Below are positions 47,327-59,430 of a DNA stretch of 64,000 nt, piece by piece (the first letter of the stretch is position 1; each line of letters starts with the position of its first letter). The notes beneath the pieces were generated by a model. It was not told the origin of the DNA, did not search any database, and saw nothing but the letters and a program-made list of their open reading frames with translations. The stretch is from Acanthosoma haemorrhoidale. Lineage: Eukaryota; Arthropoda; Insecta; Hemiptera; Acanthosomatidae. The position numbers and the translations under genes are program-made. Location: assembly GCA_930367205.1 (NCBI GenBank), contig OV884011.1, positions 168,403,226 through 168,467,225 on the forward strand. The letters run 5' to 3'.

Positions 47327-49109
47327 ATGGTCGATGTTGAAGTAAATAGTCCTCCTAAAAGAATGAAGAGTTGTGGTGATTATGCACTCAATGATCCTTT
47401 ACCTATATTCAATCTTAAATATGAAGAAAGGGATCTTCAAGAAATTATTTTAGACGTGGAAGTAACTAGTTATGTAACCAGGACACTTGTCCATCCGTTC
47501 AATGTCCATTGCATGCTGTGTATGAAAACATGCTGTGCGGAAATGTCGATGATTATGCATATGAAAAGTGCCAAACACTTGACACTTCACTGCAGGAATA
47601 AGGAAGCGATTGGAATCATCAGCAAAGAATTCAACACTTTTATATTGTGCAGTTTGTCAGACTTAATAGCATTTGTTCATGTTTATTATAAAGCACTTAA
47701 ATTGAATGAAATAGTGGTTGCTAATAAAGAATTCATTTTTTCTGAAAACACTGCAAACATTCTACATGAAGAATCTGAAACCATCAGTAATTTAATTGTC
47801 AACTCTCCAGGGTTCATTCCGCCGGTGGTAAATAACACAGTTTTTTTTCGAGTGATAGTTGATCGAAAAGACTCAAACTTATTTAAGGAAGGTCGAGCAG
47901 CTACATATTCTCATCTCACTGGTAATATTTTTGTGGAAGCAAAAGCTAGTTACTCTCCGAAAATAGCCTATGTCTATGAATTATTTACTGAAGGCATACC
48001 CTCTTCTGGCCCACTCTTTATTGATATCTTCTCATGGTGCTCTGAAAACATACCAGATTCTACACATGTTTGGTGCTCCCTTTGTTCAAAAGATTTAACC
48101 ATTGAGTCTTTAACCAGTCATTTGAGTTCAGAAGAACATAAATCTCCACTTCTGTATGGGTTAATGTGTCATAAATGTGAAACTTTTTTCCTTATTGTTC
48201 ATGGTAACAAAATGAATCATGTTCACACCCGAAGAGCTAACAAGAAGGCATTAAAGAGTCAAAGAAATATAAAATTCAATTCTATCCATTTAATACTTGA
48301 TACTTCTGGAGATGACATTGATATGTATGTAAATGACTTTGCCAAGACGTATTCATTAAAAAAAACAGATTTTAGCTTTCAATGTCTCCTTTGCTTTTCG
48401 GATATTTTTAGCTTCTATGATGACTTTAATTGTCATTTGAATGACTCATCACATTTAGCGAAATCAGCGTCAGGGGATAGTAAGTGTATTGCTTTCTGTG
48501 ATGCATGCAACACAATTCTACTTACACCGCATGAAAACAGAATATTTGGTCATTTTGAGTTGCATAACTCTCCTAATGAAGTCGCAGTCAGCATTAAAGA
48601 GCCTTCTACAAGCTCAACATATAGTAATATAAATGTCTTATTACAACCTGAAACCAGTATCAATTGTCCTCCGGTTTCCAGTTCTACAATAATGTTTCCG
48701 AAAATGGCACATTTTAGTGAAACATCATTTCAAATTGCTGATCCGGGGATCCAAAATGATTTTACTATAATTCGTGATTTCACTTCTGAGAATATTGAAG
48801 AATACATTGCCAAAACCTTTCACTCTATATACTCTGATCTAAAAAAATTGTATTTTGTATGTTTGAACTGTTCTGGAGCTAGAACAAACAAAGATTCGTT
48901 TTATAATCACCTCAAAAACATAAAACACTTATCAAAAACGCGCCCTTATAAAGATTTTATTTTCTTGGTTAAAATATGTGATATTTGTCAAGTCTTTCTT
49001 TTGGGTTCTCATATCAATTTGTTAGAAAAGCACTTCACTTCACAAGAACATGAATCAAATGTTAAACATAAAATGAATATTATCAGGATGGAATATATTG
49101 AAAAATCAG
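47327..49109 (+). CDS. Exon 1: zinc-finger region
   Basis: It encodes residues 1-594 plus the first base of codon 595. It ends at CAG|GTAAGG. The frame beyond the donor runs on to a stop at 49213, which is intron read-through. It contains all fingers. Spacing between second Cys and first His is 11-13, and five residues always separate the two His, as in U1-type fingers. Confidence 0.9.
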
Positions 49110-52100
49110 GTAAGGTTGTACATTTATTTTATAATAAATTATTGACTGTTTCTTTATTGAACTGCTACTTTCCCATCATGACAGACCTAGTTGAGGGAAG
49201 CCACATTATCTAGAGATTATTATTAGAGATAAATTACTACCTTAACTCCTACAATTTTTCTGGGGTCATGCAGGAGTGCTACTAAGCCTTATAGACCTGA
49301 AGCACACTTCACTAAATTATAAGTGTAACTTAGTATTTATTGTAAACTTCTAACCACCTTATCAGGATGAAAGCTTTACTACTTTAAAGATAAACTAGAC
49401 AAAATATAAATAATCAAATTGTAGCAGTCCATTACAATCTTACACTTGATCATATTTAAAAACCAGCAATAGAAAACTCCAGTCCTTACCTGATCAGATT
49501 AACTGCAGGGACTTACTTTTTCGAGGTTGAACAACTTGTTAAGAGTATCAAATTTGATTATTGTATCAATGTCTTTCAATATGTTTCATAAAAGGCTTTG
49601 TATATTTTATATTTAAAATGTATTAATATCATGAAATATGTTTTTAGGCAAAATGAAATTAGGATGGTCTGGGGAACCTACAGAAAAAAGCAAAGATTTG
49701 TTTTCTTCTGAAGATACATTAAGCCAGTGTATCGAATCAGCTTTAAAGGAAGCTGCTGAGGTGAACAAAAGTATTCCTTTTGTCCATGGAATGCTCGAAA
49801 GGGATATTAGACTGATTTTGGAGCCAGTATACGGTACCATTGGAGTACAATTTTTTGGTTCTAGGATCTACGGACTGGCACAGCGAAATAGTGATGTGGA
49901 TATATGCTTAAACATAGGTATTTTTTTTTCAGTTTCTCTGTCTATTCTATAGATACATTTATATATTTAATAGGAGATTTAAGGAGACAACTTGGTACAC
50001 TTTGATAATCCACATAGGAAATTTATCAGGAAAGAGATGCAATCATTTGCAAACTTGGGATATTGAAAGAGTGTCAACTAGTTCTTAATATGCAATATAT
50101 TTTCATTTTTTCAAGTCTTTTTCATCTCAAACTTGCTCTTTTTCTTGATATTTTTTGTAATGTAAATAACTTTTGTTTTAAGCAACTGGTATGCATTTGT
50201 CATTGAATTTTTCTTCTTACCTTAATACCGACGAGGGTGAAAAGAAATAAAATATATTTCCTGGTCACATCTGGCTTGTCAAGGATTGGGTTTTCCCAGG
50301 CTTCATCCATTGAACCGTGTCGATGAAAAATCAGGAAAAATTATTATCAAAATAATATTTTCTTATTTACAAAAACTATTTTAATGATTTTTTTAATTAT
50401 ATTAAATATTCAGTAACAATTAGTTTATTGATAATTGACCACATTATTTTTCATAAGTTCACATTTATTAGTAACATCTCTAAGGAATGAAGTAAAACTT
50501 TTGTAGAATATATCATTCCCAGGATTGAAAAAATTGTTAATATACTTTAATTTTTTAATTAAGTGCCAATGAAAGTTATATTGACTTTATGTAATTATAG
50601 TCAACTGAAGTCCAAATAGATGTTACATACTATTAATTATGGCAAGATCTTATATTTGATTCTCTACTTAAACATGACAGAAAAACATTTATTTTTTTTA
50701 CTAATAATAACTTTATAAATGACCCTTTGTTATTTTTCTCATTTTATTTTTAGTATCATCTGACCATCAAATGAAACTACCATGCATCTAATCAAACACT
50801 GGTTGAGTCAGAACTCAGTGTTTATGAGTTTTAATGATTTGGTGTAGTTGTAGTTCTGAACAACAAAACAAAAATTACATATTGTGCTAATTAAGCTGTT
50901 GAGATCTTTAATTTGATTCTCTACTCATAATTTTTTTATCACTAACTAGTTAATTAATGACACTTATGTTTTAAAGAGTTGGCTATACATGTTTTATGTC
51001 TCATCAGCATCTAAAGGATTGTCCACGTAAAATTCCAAGTCTCTAAATTGAACAAAAGTCTGACTTACAAAGGACAAGCACAAGGGTGGAAACGAGGGTT
51101 TCTGATTTTGAAAAAAAATCAACAAAACTATAAAAATTAAATATTGTTAATCAGGAAGCGTTTATATATTTTTCTCATAATGTTATTACTTGGACAATTA
51201 AGACTAGACCACAGGACGAAGATCTTCACAGTTATCTATCAACAAAACCATTCACACAATATAAATAATAATAATTAAAAATTAATGAAGGGAAAGCTGG
51301 GAATCAAAGCCAGGTCTCAGTAGGTCCCAAGCTTGCTAATCACTAGACGACGGACAATTTAAGTGAATGATAATTTCCTTCAAAAGTTTCTGTTCTTTCC
51401 AGATTCACTCATGAAATCGTATGAATCAAATAGTCTCAAAATATGTTTTGGCGACTATCGTTACCTTGTTACCTTTGCAGTAAAGCTAATTAAATATTAT
51501 TTTTCATATCTCTACGAACAACTTAAAAAGGAAAAAAATACTTTCAACAATTGTATTAGTTCTTGGAGTTTGTAAGAAAACTAGCACCATGTTTTTCCTT
51601 TAAAAATATCAAACATATTTTATCCACTTTAGCATTTATGTCCTTCCATTCTTCTACCCTGGAATCATTAATCAGATCATCTGATTTTGACTTATTCCAG
51701 TGAGAGTACACCGAGAACTGTCACAAGTCCAAATATATGACCTTGTAATATAAATTGCAATCTCACTAATCCAAACTGTGTCTATTTAATTAGCTGTTTT
51801 AATATGAATTTGTTAGAGTGTAAAGGAAAGTAGATTTGTTATACTTTGGATAAATACTTATATTAACAGTACCACATCACAATAAAGGTACATTTAAAGA
51901 AAGACCTGCTTTTGCATACAGCATCACAAGATGGAGACATAACTTCAACTTTAAAAGCTTTGAATTTAAAGTAAGTGGTGTTTTTCTTTGCCGCAGCAGC
52001 TTTGGCATCAATCAACCCAAAACTCATCCACATTCTTGGAATAACTTACAGGGCAAGGAATGTGTTTGAAGAGGCTTCTTTCGATACATCCAATTGGAAA

Positions 52101-55100
52101 ATGATTTCTCACTTGATCATAGAATTAATCCTACTGTTACTGTGAGCGAAGAAGATGTGTCCAAGTGGATTGAATGAAGGAAATGAGTTCAATTTCAAGA
52201 CAGATGAGGAAATTGTACAAGGGGTTTTGAAAATAAAAAAAACCAATGAAGGAGAACAAAACCAGCAACTATCCTCTACTGCTATAGTGAAAAGTGAAGA
52301 AATTATTGGAAATTTCAACCACTGCATGAAACGGGCTATGGAGAACGATGTGCAGTGGCACCAGATTATTCTTCACCAGCAGCTCTGAGAAGAAGCATTA
52401 AACAAATTGTTAATTAAATCAAAACAGACATATATTACAAGTTTGTTTTTTTTTTACAAAAAATAAAAATGTTTTCCCTAAATAAACTTAGCATAAGAAA
52501 ACATTGCATATGTATGTTATAGATATGTATGTATTATGGACTTTTTTAAAAATATTTTAACATTCATTTGTACTTTTTTAAATATTTTAACATATATATG
52601 CATACATTATGTATTATATGTAGTAAAAAATATATCTATTGTTTATACCTTGTCCCCAACCTGTTTAGTCCCCGAACTCCCTCTAGTTCGGATTAGCAAG
52701 ATTGCACTGTAACTCTAATGCTTATTTCATGTATTATTAGCAATGTCTTTTGCATTCTAGCTTCTAGAAGATTACAAAAAATAAAGAGGGGATTGTAACT
52801 ATCTACAATAACCTTCTGATACCTACTTAACTTTGTATTGTAATTGTAATTAAACTATTGTAATGTAATAAAATAGTAATAGTGTAGTTAATTGTAATGA
52901 AATTGTGCTTAGACTATATCTTAAATATTTTCAATTTTGTAGGACAAGTGACTGTTGGAGATTTGGAACAGAAATTCTCTAATTCTTCAAGTTTATTTAG
53001 TGTGAAAGAGACGATCAGGACAGCAACTGTACCAATAATAAGACTAGAGCACATTTATACATCATTAGATTGTGACATAAACTGCGGCGATTCTCTTTCG
53101 GCATATAACTCAGAATTGATTAGGTAAGCTAGGCAAAGTTATTTTTTTCAATTTACAGAATGTATTATATTTTAAAATTATCTCTTTTAATTTAATTATG
53201 TAGTCAATATTGTAGCAATGCTGTTTTTTTTTAAAGCATATTTATACTTTCTTTATTTTAAAATGTTGAAGTTTCTATTATCTCAGGGTTCAATATGATC
53301 CTAGTGTTTCATATTTAACACATTTAATAGAGAGTTATTTACTTAAAATAATAGCTACCAAATTTTACTACTAGATTTTCTTTGATGTTGGGTGGTGGGT
53401 GTTCTTCTTTCCACATAGCCGCTGACTAACTTTATTCACTCCTCAAGACAAAGACTGACGAAGATACAAGGACAAAGGCAAAAAACTAAGACCTAAAGGT
53501 TGGTATTTATAGACAGCCTACCCCCACCACAAAAAAGTGTCTTTCCCGAAATAAATAAACCCCATTGTTGCTCAGGACACCTCGACACCTTTCCACTTTT
53601 ACAATAGTAAATAATTTGTAATGCAAAAGCTATATGTACCCCTTCATCCAGAGTCGAACTTAAGCAAAAAGCTCAAATCCCTAAAGTAGTAAATTCTGCC
53701 ACCTTTACTAACCTACAGAATACTAATTTGCGAAAGAAAAAGGTAAAGAATGGCCATGATTCAAACCTGGGACCTGCTCCCTATGGGCTGTCAGTTCCCA
53801 TCCATGCGAAACAAATGGCCATGGGCCAGCGATGGCAGGATGGAAGAATGTATGGCCAAAGATCTAAAGATCCTTGGTTCCAACCTCTATCACCAACGTT
53901 TCTTCACCTAATAATTGTGAGATTACAGACCACATCTAATAATTATTAACTAATGCAATTTTATTTTTAGTTTAATATTTTCAAAGTTGTTAGTAAATCA
54001 AGTATCATAATTTTCGGTATTGCATGTACTTGGCATTTATTATTGTTCACTTTTCAGGGTGTACATGTTGTTAGATGACCGGGTGCCGTGGATACTTATT
54101 GCAGTGAGGGAATGGGCCTCTGCTAACCAAATCAGAGGAAGTAAGAAGTTTACCAGCTTCTCACTTATCTGGCTGGCTCTGTTCTTCTTGATGCAACCTG
54201 AAATTTGTTTGATTCCACCAGCTAATCTTTTGAAAAACATTTACCAAGGAGAAAAAAAAATTATTAAAGGTTAAAATTATTCACTATTTTTTATCTAGAT
54301 GTTTGTTTATCAGATGTAGGGATACTGCAACCTCTGTTGATAGATGATATTGCTGAAGATATTTCAACTATGATTATACTTAACAGTCTCAAGTCTCATC
54401 ACTGCCAAGCCACCTAATGATGACAAATATTGTTGATGAAAACAATATTGAGATGGAATAAATGCAAATTTTGTGGGTGGAGACCAACCACACAACCAGA
54501 TGAAAAATTAAAAATCATTTTCAGTCTTGATTAGCGAAATTTATGTTCAAAAAATTAAAATCAATACATTTAAAGGTTGCACTATGACTGAAAAAATAAT
54601 TTCATAACAGCTTCAATGATTTTTTGTAATTATGGTCCAAGCACATTTTACATATCAATCAGGATGTCAAGATCTTTAATTGCGTACCAAATTTAATATA
54701 ATAGGAAAATATTCAGTTTTGAATTACAAATAATTGATAAATTAATGAGCCTTCTTTATTTTTCTTCTTATTTATTGCTTTTATTTTGGGTACCATTTAG
54801 GCATCGAAAGAAACTTTCACACAATACATCATGACTGGAATGAATTAAAGTTGTAAAAATCATTTAAAAGACTAGTTGTAACTAAAGTACCTACACATAC
54901 TGCATATTATTAATCTTAAAGTCAAGATCCTGTAATTTGATACCGTGCTCGTAATTTAGTGTACAAAAAATACCAAGTAATTAATTATGTAATGACACAT
55001 AATCATGTTTTATGTAGAAAATGATAATATTTTGTTCTAACTGCTGCCAATTTGTCATTTTAGGATGGAATTGCTCATTTACAAGAGATGTGGAGTCGAT

Positions 55101-55464
55101 CAAGGTGCACCATAATCCATTAGCCTGCACCAAAAGCAAGTACGAACTCTTGTTCCTTTTCTTCAAATACTACTCAATGTTGAATGGCAAGAAAGTGTTC
55201 CTTGTGCCACTGACTGGAGAAGTCTACCCAAGGTCAGCAGCATACAACGTTGACTGCATTCTTTGCCCGGAACTGGCCCTCAATGAAGAGGACACTGAGC
55301 ACCTGAAGATAGGTGGGCAGTACATATTGTTGGACTGTTTCCATTTGAAGCGCAACATACTAAAGACGGTTGATGAGAATTTGGCAGACCACTTCAGGCT
55401 CATCTGCAAAAAGACCAGTGAAAATTGCTGTTCGAAAACTACTGGAAAACAAATTATACAATGA
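47327..55464 (+). CDS. Zinc-finger Cid1-type terminal nucleotidyltransferase (TUTase/non-canonical poly(A) polymerase)
   Basis: Five exons (47327-49109, 49648-49917, 52943-53123, 54058-54269, 55064-55464) join in phase to 948 residues. The start ATG has a good context (A at -3, G at +4). Residues 1-594 carry four CxxC...HxxxxxH fingers of U1/matrin type (C62-H84, C250-H271, C353-H376, C512-H534), the last three each followed by a second CxxC knuckle (C281, C391, C551). The catalytic part has GS (665-666), DxD at D677/D679 and a third Asp at D729. The central helix region follows (DDRVPWILIAVREWA), then a PAP-associated domain ending in the recognition-motif region DCFHLKRN (906-913). Known family members add U or A to RNA 3' ends, and the fingers presumably bind RNA. 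In Cid1, His336 selects UTP; here that position is Arg912, so UTP preference cannot be assumed. No RRM or CCHC knuckle was seen. An extra small exon in intron 2 is possible because the DxD-to-third-Asp spacing is slightly short. Confidence 0.88.
49648..49917 (+). CDS. Exon 2: start of nucleotidyltransferase domain
   Basis: Acceptor tttttag|gc, donor atag|gtattt, both phase 1. It encodes residues 595-684, including FFGSRIYGLAQRNSDVDICL with the GS pair and the two metal-binding Asp (D677, D679). Confidence 0.92.
50560..51010 (+). repeat. Intron 2 copy of a ~430-bp repeat
   Basis: It aligns in order with 54600-55020: a tgtaattat-gtc start, gatctt, ttatttttct, ccat-x-aaatgaaac-like, then tttaatttgat, tactcataattt, ttaattaatgacac and catgttttatgt near the end. 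It is moderately diverged. Confidence 0.6.
51297..51360 (-). repeat. tRNA-like SINE head in intron 2
   Basis: The minus strand has an A box, tctagtgattagc (complement of 51335-51347), and a B box, ggctttgattccc (complement of 51299-51311). The spacing is tRNA-like, but the arms do not make a full cloverleaf. Confidence 0.5.
51890..52388 (+). pseudogene. Jerky/Tigger (pogo-type) transposase C-terminal fragment
   Basis: Plus-strand pieces read SEEDVSKWIE, FNFKTDEEIVQGVLKIKK and SSTAIVKSEEIIGNFNHCMK, ending HQIILHQQL-stop. The order S-x-E-D-V-x-x-W-I...T-D-E-E-I-V-x-x-V...ending with an alpha-helical EW/EVQ-like segment is the C terminus of CENP-B-like/Jerky/Tigger transposases. A short upstream piece (TALKALNLK) fits. 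It lies between exons 2 and 3, in gene orientation, with frame breaks. I regard it as an intronic transposon relic, not an exon. Confidence 0.6.
52943..53123 (+). CDS. Exon 3: third catalytic Asp
   Basis: Acceptor ttttgtag|ga, donor ttag|gtaagc. It encodes about residues 685-744: TATVPIIRLEHIYTSLDCDI with D729 as the third carboxylate, followed by LSAYNSELI, the usual N-x-x-L-L segment. Confidence 0.9.
53750..53790 (-). repeat. Possible tRNA-like B box in intron 3
   Basis: The minus strand has ccaggtttgaatc (complement of 53758-53770), a B-box-like sequence. No convincing A box was found. Confidence 0.3.
54058..54269 (+). CDS. Exon 4: central domain
   Basis: Acceptor cttttcag|gg, donor taaag|gttaaa (a weak donor). 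It encodes about residues 745-815: MLLDDRVPWILIAVREWASA, then an FTSFSLIWLALFFLMQ helix, corresponding to the L-x-x-D-x-R-V...K-x-W-A and S-S-Y...L-M...F-L-Q landmarks of the family. Confidence 0.88.
54600..55020 (+). repeat. Intron 4 copy of the ~430-bp repeat
   Basis: Partner of 50560-51010. Its end (catgttttatgt) lies only about 45 bp before the acceptor of exon 5, so the repeat supplies most of the end of this intron. Confidence 0.6.
55064..55464 (+). CDS. Exon 5: PAP-associated domain and stop
   Basis: Acceptor cattttag|ga, stop TGA at 55462-55464. It encodes residues 816-948: YELLFLFFKYYSMLNGKKVF, then a loop, then the recognition-motif segment around residues 905-918, and F-RLICKK near the end. 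The C terminus is short and lysine-rich. Confidence 0.9.
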
Positions 55465-55638
55465 GATTGAATTTAAATTATAAAAAAGAACAAATTAGAA
55501 TATTCGCTACATGCATCTTTCATGACATGTGAATATAAATATATTCATATATATTTTATGTCATGAACCTTACTTTCAGTCTCCTACATTCAGCGGAAAT
55601 TGTATTTTTCTATAAAAATTGTGAGGGAAGTATTTTAA

Positions 55639-55644
55639 AATAAA
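55639..55644 (+). terminator. Candidate polyadenylation signal AATAAA
   Basis: An AATAAA lies 175 bp after the stop codon. In this AT-rich DNA such hexamers are common, so it is only a candidate. Confidence 0.3.
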
Positions 55645-57775
55645 TTAGATAAATTAATAAGATTAAATTTGGCCACAGTGATATCAGTAGATCTTCTATT
55701 CTCTACTTTATCAAGTTTTTTATATCTCTTCTAAATAACTGTTGATTTAAAATGTTCACATTACCTATAACAATTATAAAAATTCTTTAAATAAATCAAA
55801 CAAATAAAATTCAGATAGTAAATATTTTTATAAAAAAGATTTTATAGTATTTTAGATTTTAAACTTAGTCTTCAAAATTGGTACAGAAACGTTGAGAATT
55901 TTGTTTTCTTTTTTGTTTTTGAAAGAAAAAAAAACAAAGGATAAATCCTTGTAATGCGAACCCTAGTCATTATCCAAGCTACTATCGTTTATGTTTTTAT
56001 TTATTGCCCGTAGCTATTATGGCTATTTTCATACGTTTGTTTTTATCTGATGGCCTCTGTCATTGACTTTAGTGATAAGGGGTGTGGTTCAATTTGTAGT
56101 TTGCCACCGTTTAGGTGAACCACTTTTTTATACATTTGTTAAGTATATTGACATGTCACACATTTTTTGTGACATGGTGGTTTTTACGTAAATTTTAGCT
56201 AGTCTTTTTTAATAAAATAAAATAAAATTGAACTTAAAATATTTATTTTAAACTTTTATATATTTATTTTGGTAATGTACTTCTTTTTTTTTTGGCACAA
56301 AACTGAATTTATTTGTACTAGAAATTTGTATTAGAATAAGGATATTTTTTTAGCCTATGAGGAGAGTTATAAATGTAGAGATCTCAAATAAATCAGAATG
56401 AAAATGATTCATTTTTTAAAAAGGGAAGGAAGGACTATTAAAATACTCCTAGAATAACTCCTAGATAGAAAAGTTGTCTCATTGATGTGCAATATGATTA
56501 ATTATCAGTAATTAGTTATATAAAAAAAAAAGAATTGAAATTAATGTTCTTGACTTAATCGACTACTTGATAGACTGGCCAAGTCAAAGAAAGTCTACCC
56601 CTGAAGAAAAATGCAGACGTTAATCATAATACCTCATCATTGTCTTTTGAGGTTTTTGTTTTTGCTGAAACCTGTAGAAATGTTAATTGCTGTACTTTGT
56701 GGGAGGGAAGGGATGTTTCATGTTGTTATATAATATATTATAAGATCTGTTGAAGTTTATTAGTTATTATGTAGCTTTTATACAAATTGAGTTTATATTA
56801 CATTTTAGCAATCACCAAAAAAAGTATTACAATAAACAAGTAAAAAGAAATCAGCTGCTAAAGATTAGAACATTTTTGAGTAAATAATACCAAACCATCT
56901 TCACTGTAAATATAACAATTAAAAATCAAAACATTTACTTGTTTCACTTTTTTCTTATTTTTTTTCTACAACACATCAACTGCAGACATTGTTTGTTATT
57001 AATTCTTCATTTTATATTTTATTGTTTAGTATTGTGTTGTTTGAAAACAAGTTTTTTTTTTATAACATTTTAAATTTGTCAATTATGAATGCTTAAGTTT
57101 AGTTGGTAATATATGAAAAGTACATTCTATTGCCATCAAGTGATAATTTGATTCTTGGAATTGATTTTTTTTTAATAAAGAAAAATTATTGCTACTAATT
57201 ATTTCTGTTTTAATAACTTGGAGGTAGACCTTTTATTCCTCCCTTCTTAATAAGACAATCAAACTTTATTATATTTATATGTGAGTAAAATATCTTTCTT
57301 TTTGGGTATTCTGTGGTTTTCACTTCATCATTCTATCAACAACCATAGTTGGAATTTCATTTACAATTTTGGATTTATTATTGGTACAAGCAGCTATATA
57401 CAACCAATAAATAAACAACCTTCCTTGGATTATAGAAGTGTGAGATGCGCTTTCAACGTAAGTCATTCTCAAAGACCAAAACAGAAAACGGCCAGTAAAT
57501 ATTTGAAACATAGTCAACACGCTCAAATAATATACTACACTCACATAGCCATTAAAATACACAATATCCAATAGTCGAAATGCAGTTAAAATCAGAATAA
57601 TAAATAATCAGACATTAGTTAGTCTATTGTATGTATATGTTATATACATGACATATAAATAATTCAAAAATAACATTAAGAACTATTAAATAACCATTAA
57701 AAAACACAAAAATTATTAAAACACTCAACAATATTTCAATCTCGCCCAATTGATTATGTGGTATATTTAAAACAA
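55645..57775. other. 3' flank of the gene, AT-rich, no gene identified
   Basis: The frames at 57281-57574 (plus) and 57320-57571 (minus) overlap each other and have no domain. Nothing else was recognised. Confidence 0.4.
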
Positions 57776-57799
57776 TAATACTTCTTTAAACTATATCTG

Positions 57800-58030
57800 C
57801 AACATCCAGGGTCTTAACTCAATGACTGGGTTTGGTCAGAAGGTATGGAGGGGGTAGGTTTCTCAGCATAGGTGGGTTTGCTATTTCTTCCTTTTTATTT
57901 ATATTATCTGACATTAGGGAATCTAATTTTAAAAAAAATTATTAAAATCAATTTGGTCTTAAAAATATGTATAAATGTAGATTATATTTATACTTTTATT
58001 TATCAAAACGATTTAGTTCTTGTGTTTCAC
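57800..58030 (+). repeat. Dispersed repeat, copy near 57.9 kb
   Basis: The segment actggg...gggggtaggttt, tttctt-cctttttatttat, then tttatttatcaaaacgat aligns loosely with 59200-59430. Unknown family. Confidence 0.4.
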
Positions 58031-58034
58031 CTAA

Positions 58035-59190
58035 TTCCTTACTACTCAAATTTTAAAATCATATCAAATATTTTTTGTGAAATTACTTTTATAACCTATA
58101 CTAAATTATAAAGATGTAATGTGTTTTTATGGGTAATCTCAGAAAATTGAAATCTCCATTTGCTTAAGAAAATTTCAAAATCATACTGAGCACATTTATT
58201 TGCGACCAATCTAAGACAAAAGAACATCTTGAAAGTGTTTATGACCTTTGATATTCAGAGCTTATTAAAAAAATAATTGTACTTGTTTTAAATTAGAAAA
58301 ATTATTCAATTTATACTGTACTCAATACTAACCTCAGGTAAGGAAAACAGATCTTACATTGTTTCTTGATCAACGTAACACGCCACCTCCATGGTGTAAC
58401 TGTTGGTTCAATTAGAGCTGTGTGATGACTTGGAAATAGCATAAATTTGTAAGCTTACATCAATTCATGTGGTGTGTGGTTACAAATGAAATCGGGATAG
58501 TGAGATCAGAATTTAATTTAAATGAGATGCAGCCAGCATTTTGTCACTAGGATTTGAATATCTTTTCTTGGAAAAAATATCACAAAATCAATCAATTAAT
58601 ACATCTTTATGTGGACCAATACATAAGTTGTAGAATGCCGGTTGGTGGTTGATTTTAATTAAGGTGGCCATTTTGTTCAACTTTAAAGCAAGAAGAAAGT
58701 TTCATTCAGAAATTAATATCTTACACAAAACAATTTTACTAACACAGATTATCCATTTATAATACAATATAGATAATTGAAGCAATTTTGAAAAAAAAAA
58801 AAAGAATATTTGATATCAGCATATACTTATGATTTTGAAATTCAAGTAGTAAGATATTAAATGAAACATAAGAACAAAATGGTTTTAAAAAATAAAAGAT
58901 AACCTGGAATTCAAGTTCAGGTTCTTGTTTTTTTAAGTGAGTATTAATTCCAATAATAATTTGTTTTCTTCAACGTTTTTTTTAAATTAAATAAAAATTG
59001 TTCTCTCACATGCATAATAATTTACAGTAGATTAAGATTGGGTTAAAAACTTAACATCAACATACACTGTTACAAATTAATATTACATATTATATAATAT
59101 CTAGTCAAGATTTAAAATTTATATCACGAACAAGAGACCTATCAATTATAATACCTTATTGAAATAGTATGGTTAATACTAATTGCTTTC
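58035..59190. other. Anonymous AT-rich DNA
   Basis: Nothing recognised. Confidence 0.4.
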
Positions 59191-59199
59191 AGGATTCTA

Positions 59200-59430
59200 C
59201 TGGCTGTTTAATCATAAGGGGGGTTTGGTATCTCTTTGTAGAAGTTATCTCCTCCTTTTTATTTAATTTCTTGGAATTGAGAGAATCGATCTTTATCCTG
59301 ATGCTTTCTATAGTATTGTTCAGATATAACATATCTGCTATGAAGTGATAATTTACACGCATTTTATTTATTTATCCATATTTTTTTTAACTGCTTCCAT
59401 ATTTATTTATTGAAACGATTGAAAACATGA
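59200..59430 (+). repeat. Dispersed repeat, copy near 59.3 kb
   Basis: Loose partner of 57800-58030 (actggc, aggggggtttggtatctc, cctcctttttatttaat, atttatttattgaaacgat). Confidence 0.4.

Noticed and set aside
49110..49213. Continuation of the exon 1 frame to a stop at 49213
   Set aside because: A strong donor CAG|GTAAGG at 49110 and a phase-matched exon 2 with the family motifs show that this is intron read-through.
57281..57574. 97-codon plus frame and overlapping 83-codon minus frame downstream of the gene
   Set aside because: They are mutually overlapping, without a domain or splice continuity with the gene.
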